Below, in pieces: positions 61,801 to 64,000 of a DNA stretch of 64,000 bases; the stretch's first letter is position 1, and every line of letters begins with the position of its first letter. Location of the stretch: the NCBI RefSeq assembly GCF_009711165.2, contig NZ_WMID02000008.1, positions 1-64,000 on the forward strand. Direction: 5' to 3'. A model generated the notes under the pieces. It did no database searches. It was not told where the DNA came from and worked only from the letters and a program-made list of their open reading frames with translations. The stretch comes from Flavobacterium sp. MC2016-06 (GTDB taxonomy: Bacteria; Bacteroidota; Bacteroidia; Flavobacteriales; Flavobacteriaceae). A program made the position numbers and the translations under genes.

Positions 61801-63042
61801 GTTGTAATTTTTATAAACCAAAGATTTTGGAGCAGTATCATAAAAATCAGGGGAAAAACAAAACAATCCTTTTCCTTTAGTTCCAATCCAAAAAGAATTA
61901 TCGTCAATTTTTAAAAATGATCTAATAATTCCTCCATCCAATTCAAGAATTTGTTGTTTTGAAATTAAATTAAATGTTTTTTTTAACGGATGTATTTTAA
62001 AAATCCCATCACCATCTGTTCCGGCCCATAGTATATTTTCTCTGCCTTCAATTAAAGTTGTTGTTTTATGATGATTCAAATGCTTTAACCAAGGCTTATC
62101 TATAATATTCCCCGAATTATCTATAATAAAATTTTCAGCTTTACTAGAAACAATAAGACCTTCAGGGATGTGTCCGATTATGGCTTCGACATTTTTTTTA
62201 GAAAGTACAGTAGTTTTATTATTAGACAAAGAATGTAAAACGGTATTTCCTGTTGTCGTTACAAGTACTATTTTTTGATTGGATATTGATTCAAAGGTTC
62301 GAACATGATCTAAAATTAATGCAGTTTTTGATATAATTTTTGTACCGTTATTTTTCTCTTTAATGGATAAAGCATATAGTTCATTATTTTCAAACAAAAC
62401 CAATAATTCGCCAGTTGAAGCAAACTCCATTGTTTTAACTAAGCGTTTAGGAATAGTGGGAATATTAAAAACTTGAAATGTATTTCCGTCAAAATATCCA
62501 ATTCCCCAGTCTTTTACAGCACAAAATACTTTTTTAGAACTATCAAGAGCCATATTAAATTCAGATTCAGATAGGGGAGGTTCATTCTTTCGGCTAAAAT
62601 AATAATGCTCAAAAGTGTCCGTTTTTTTATTGTATCGATTGATGCCGTGCATCGTTAATATCCAGATTGCACCAGAGACATCTTCATCTATTTTAAGGAT
62701 AACTTGATTGCTTAAGCTATTTTTATTCTTTAATTCAGGTCTAAAAACCCTGAAACTATTTCCATCATATCGATTTAAACCATCCCATGTACCAATCCAA
62801 AGCAAATTTTCAGAATCCTGATACATACAATTAACAGAGCTGTTAGATAATCCATTTGTATTGTCTAATTGCTCTAATGAATATTCTAAATTTGATGCTT
62901 TTAAGGATTTAGAAAAAGACTTAAGATCTTCAATATCATTTTTAGATGGCACATTCTTTTTAGAATAAAATGAGGTGCTTTTTTCGTTATTATTGCAGCT
63001 TATAAGTGCTATAAAAACAAAAGATATAAATTTAACTTTCAA
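58834..63042 (-). CDS. Hybrid two-component system sensor/regulator (HTCS)
   Basis: A 1402-residue one-chain regulator. It has an N-terminal export signal ending in a lipobox-like ALISC (Cys16), a two-propeller periplasmic sensor with repeats such as LWIGTWDGLNRYDG (about 60-690), a Y_Y_Y-type domain (about 740-815) and one membrane segment (822-843). A histidine kinase follows, with His875 in FFTDIAHEFQTPLTL and ATP boxes NLMSNAFKYTP and TGIGLAYIKKL. Then come a receiver (Asp1192 in IISDVMMPFMDG) and an AraC-type HTH (about 1300-1395). It should sense a glycan and switch on the adjacent susCD locus. The H-box reads HEFQTP, not the common HEFRTP. Confidence 0.96.
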   Translation of the reverse strand: MKVKFISFVFIALISCNNNEKSTSFYSKKNVPSKNDIEDLKSFSKSLKASNLEYSLEQLDNTNGLSNSSVNCMYQDSENLLWIGTWDGLNRYDGNSFRVFRPELKNKNSLSNQVILKIDEDVSGAIWILTMHGINRYNKKTDTFEHYYFSRKNEPPLSESEFNMALDSSKKVFCAVKDWGIGYFDGNTFQVFNIPTIPKRLVKTMEFASTGELLVLFENNELYALSIKEKNNGTKIISKTALILDHVRTFESISNQKIVLVTTTGNTVLHSLSNNKTTVLSKKNVEAIIGHIPEGLIVSSKAENFIIDNSGNIIDKPWLKHLNHHKTTTLIEGRENILWAGTDGDGIFKIHPLKKTFNLISKQQILELDGGIIRSFLKIDDNSFWIGTKGKGLFCFSPDFYDTAPKSLVYKNYNSENSILNNAVFSLCKGQDSLLFIGTDGEGISVFDLKKSKLISWKEIIGDQKYDFFKSVYSIYQDKAGFIWLGTNGFGMIRCKIIRSNEKLLITDFKKYLADNHTKNTLSSNIIFSIIKKNENQLWIGTRLGGLNLFDIKTQQFSTFKNDENNPNSISNNDILCLQTDNKGTLWIGTSFGLNTLETIKSNGEAIFKNYTTKNGLPNNTIHGITADKKNNLWLSTNFGLSNLNLSKLKFTNYTKNEGLQNNEFADGAFYQDLKSGFIFMGGIKGFNYFLPKEIKESSIIPNLFIDKISGQNQTVLYYQGLVIAPNSNTNPSIVLNHDQNFFDVELTALTFINTEKCQYAYQLMGFDKNWNTINNRKIISFTNVPKGNYSLWLKWSNSDGIWSKPVHAIDIKIKPVYWQSNLALVVYFLLFTSLILFVLSYYKKRQSLKQNILFRKREEELHENRLAFFTDIAHEFQTPLTLIMGPVQKLSEVTNLNEKSQRFVSMIQRNSSRLLFLTQQLLEFRKAEHDHLEVNVKEFDLVNLIEQIAELFDEWALDKNIDYNLNIPQTLSGWFDKDKIEKIVFNLMSNAFKYTPVNGKIDLKFQIQKELGAKLNITITNTGKGIPKEELEVLFNQFFLSNSNSDSDNNLFRTGIGLAYIKKLVGVLKGEILVSSIIDKETTFTILLPCDKENFNEKELDTKVNPILISHYLKNILEEIPVKSESIPSKIMSLEDLEDNRKVILIVEDEKELHLLLEELLNEKYNLIIADNGLEAMKIIEHTIPDIIISDVMMPFMDGVEFCKKIKSSSKTRHIPFIMLTAKDSVLHRIEGIESGANSYIPKPFYPDHLLIRIQKLLEEKELISSDFAQDIFTENLTSLNINNDEKDFIKKVIELICLNIDNENLQSLFIEKELGISNSQLYRKIKQIFNLTPGDLIRTIRLKYAAELLRKNELTVSEICYQSGFNNRSYFYREFKKLYNTTPKNYQLKYKAKEQTITNN

Positions 63043-63339
63043 TTGCAGTTTTTTTAAATTACAGCAGACGTAATTTATATGTAGCGGTATTATTTATTAT
63101 TTCTAAATAATATCTTGTTGGCTAATAAAATTAAGAGTCGCTTTACAGGATGTAATTTAGGTCAAAATTAAATAAAATGTAAGAATTTTACTTGTTTATT
63201 TACGAATAAATATAGAGTCTAGATCAAAGCAGGATTTTTATAAAAAAGTTCTTTTTATCTTGATTGTTTTAAGTGTTTTTATGGACTGAAAGAAATAAAA
63301 AAAAGCTGATACTTTAATTTGTATCAGCTTTTTATGATT
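63043..63339. other. Intergenic region between HTCS and sod, with terminator
   Basis: A 297-bp gap. Minus-strand TAATTTTG at 63163-63170 is a possible -7 element for the HTCS gene, with no convincing -33 element. The rest is AT-rich; the sod terminator lies at 63301-63332. Confidence 0.5.
63301..63332 (-). terminator. Intrinsic terminator after the superoxide dismutase gene
   Basis: The stem AAAAGCTGATAC (63301-63312) pairs with GTATCAGCTTTT (63321-63332), and a T-run follows on the minus strand. Confidence 0.88.
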
Positions 63340-64000
63340 TTATACTTTTTTGACTTTCTTTAAAGCCTCTTTGTAGTAGTCGTTTACTTTTTCCCAATTA
63401 ATGTGCTTGTAAAAAGCATCAATATAACTTCCTTTTCGATTTTGGTAATCTAAGTAATAAGCATGCTCCCATAAATCTATTCCTAAAATTGGAGTTCCCG
63501 GAATCAAAGCATTTTTCATCAAAGGATTATCTTGGTTGTCTGTAGTAGTTACTTGTAGTTTTCCAAGTTTATCAACGACTAACCAAACCCATCCAGATCC
63601 AAATTGTTTTGTTGCCTGACCTTTAAATTGATTGGTAAGATTGTTAAAAGAACCAAACTCTTTATTTATAGAACCTGCTAAAGTATCTTTTGGTGTTTGC
63701 TCTTTGGGAGTTAAAATATTAAAGTAAAGCGTATGATTATAATAACCACCCGCATTTTGACGCAGTTTGGCATTATTTAAATCTAGTTTTTTTAGAATAT
63801 CCTCAATAGACATATTCTCATATTCTGTAGAAACAATTTCTTTGTTAAAATTGTTTGTGTACGTTAGATAATGCTTAGAATAATGCGTTTCTAAAGTCAA
63901 TGTTCTTATGTCTGGAGCTAATCCATCGTAAGAAAAAGGAAGCTTAGTAAGTTCAAAAGAACCCTGATTCGCTTTTACATCGTTTGGTGATCCAATAGTT
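63340..64000 (-). CDS. Superoxide dismutase [Fe/Mn], 5' end outside the window
   Basis: The frame stays open to the window edge, so the N-terminus is missing. Reading back from 63900 gives FELTKLPFSYDGLAPDIRTLTLETHYSKHY, the normal opening of the mature enzyme, so an apparent TTG start at 63900 is not the true start. Metal ligands fit the Fe/Mn family: a His in the ETHYSKHY segment, the His in GGYYNHTLYF, and Asp and His in GIDLWEHAYYLDY. Several residues before FELTKLPF (SPNDVKANQGS) suggest an exported or extended form. The metal cannot be assigned. Confidence 0.93.
   Translation of the reverse strand, partial: TIGSPNDVKANQGSFELTKLPFSYDGLAPDIRTLTLETHYSKHYLTYTNNFNKEIVSTEYENMSIEDILKKLDLNNAKLRQNAGGYYNHTLYFNILTPKEQTPKDTLAGSINKEFGSFNNLTNQFKGQATKQFGSGWVWLVVDKLGKLQVTTTDNQDNPLMKNALIPGTPILGIDLWEHAYYLDYQNRKGSYIDAFYKHINWEKVNDYYKEALKKVKKV

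Noticed and set aside
63898..63900. TTG as the start of the superoxide dismutase
   Set aside because: The frame stays open upstream and encodes the conserved N-terminal FELTKLPFSYDGLAPDIRTL segment, so the real start is beyond the window.

Overview
The window looks like chromosomal DNA of a Flavobacterium (Bacteroidota). The evidence is AT-rich DNA, TAnnTTTG-type -7 promoter elements, a SusC/SusD pair with a hybrid two-component regulator, stand-alone DUF349 and OstA proteins typical of the phylum, Thr82/Asp86 in GyrA, and many dispersed intergenic repeats. I see no rRNA, tRNA, CRISPR array, insertion sequence or phage genes.

Layout. 1-450: tandem repeats. 477-6785: a Prc-type protease, gcvT, an NAD(P)HX dehydratase, and an overlapping pair encoding a HipA-like kinase and a DUF3037 protein. 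7066-10285: a secreted pectate lyase, a Crp/Fnr-type regulator, a HutD-like protein and a GNAT acetyltransferase. 10552-14065: a run of six minus-strand genes (XRE regulator, AlkB-like dioxygenase, two small membrane proteins, an uncharacterised cytosolic protein, an FAD oxidoreductase). 14210-17273: a small coiled protein and then an isolated, very AT-rich gene for an 882-residue HD-domain/Hsp90-like ATPase fusion. 17363-22743: the threonine operon thrA-thrB-thrC, preceded by a Thr-rich leader peptide. 23179-26750: hutH, then a DUF47/PiT phosphate transport pair. 27670-45619: mostly housekeeping genes (DUF421, a retropepsin-like protease fused to RimK, clpC, gyrA, TPR proteins, osmC, DUF349, aroE, a class III aminotransferase, OstA). 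46094-63042: a polysaccharide utilisation locus. 63340-64000: the 3' part of an Fe/Mn superoxide dismutase gene.

The utilisation locus reads, on the minus strand, HTCS sensor-regulator, susC, susD, GH130, MFS transporter, an unrecognised secreted 572-residue protein, and a GH13 enzyme. A second GH13 lipoprotein gene faces it. A plausible route is surface capture by SusCD, cleavage by exported GH13 enzymes and perhaps the unknown protein, import by the MFS carrier, and cytoplasmic processing by GH130. Two copies of TGTACACT exactly 21 bp apart upstream of susC are a good candidate operator for the AraC-type output domain of the HTCS.

The items most worth following up are the HD/Hsp90-like fusion in its AT-rich island, the HipA-like/DUF3037 pair, the one-chain protease-RimK fusion, the Thr attenuator, the unknown secreted protein in the utilisation locus, and the dense set of dispersed inverted repeats. 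Hairpins sit at every convergent gene junction I examined, and one block of repeats separates thrB from thrC. All assignments come from reading motifs by eye. No database search was run.
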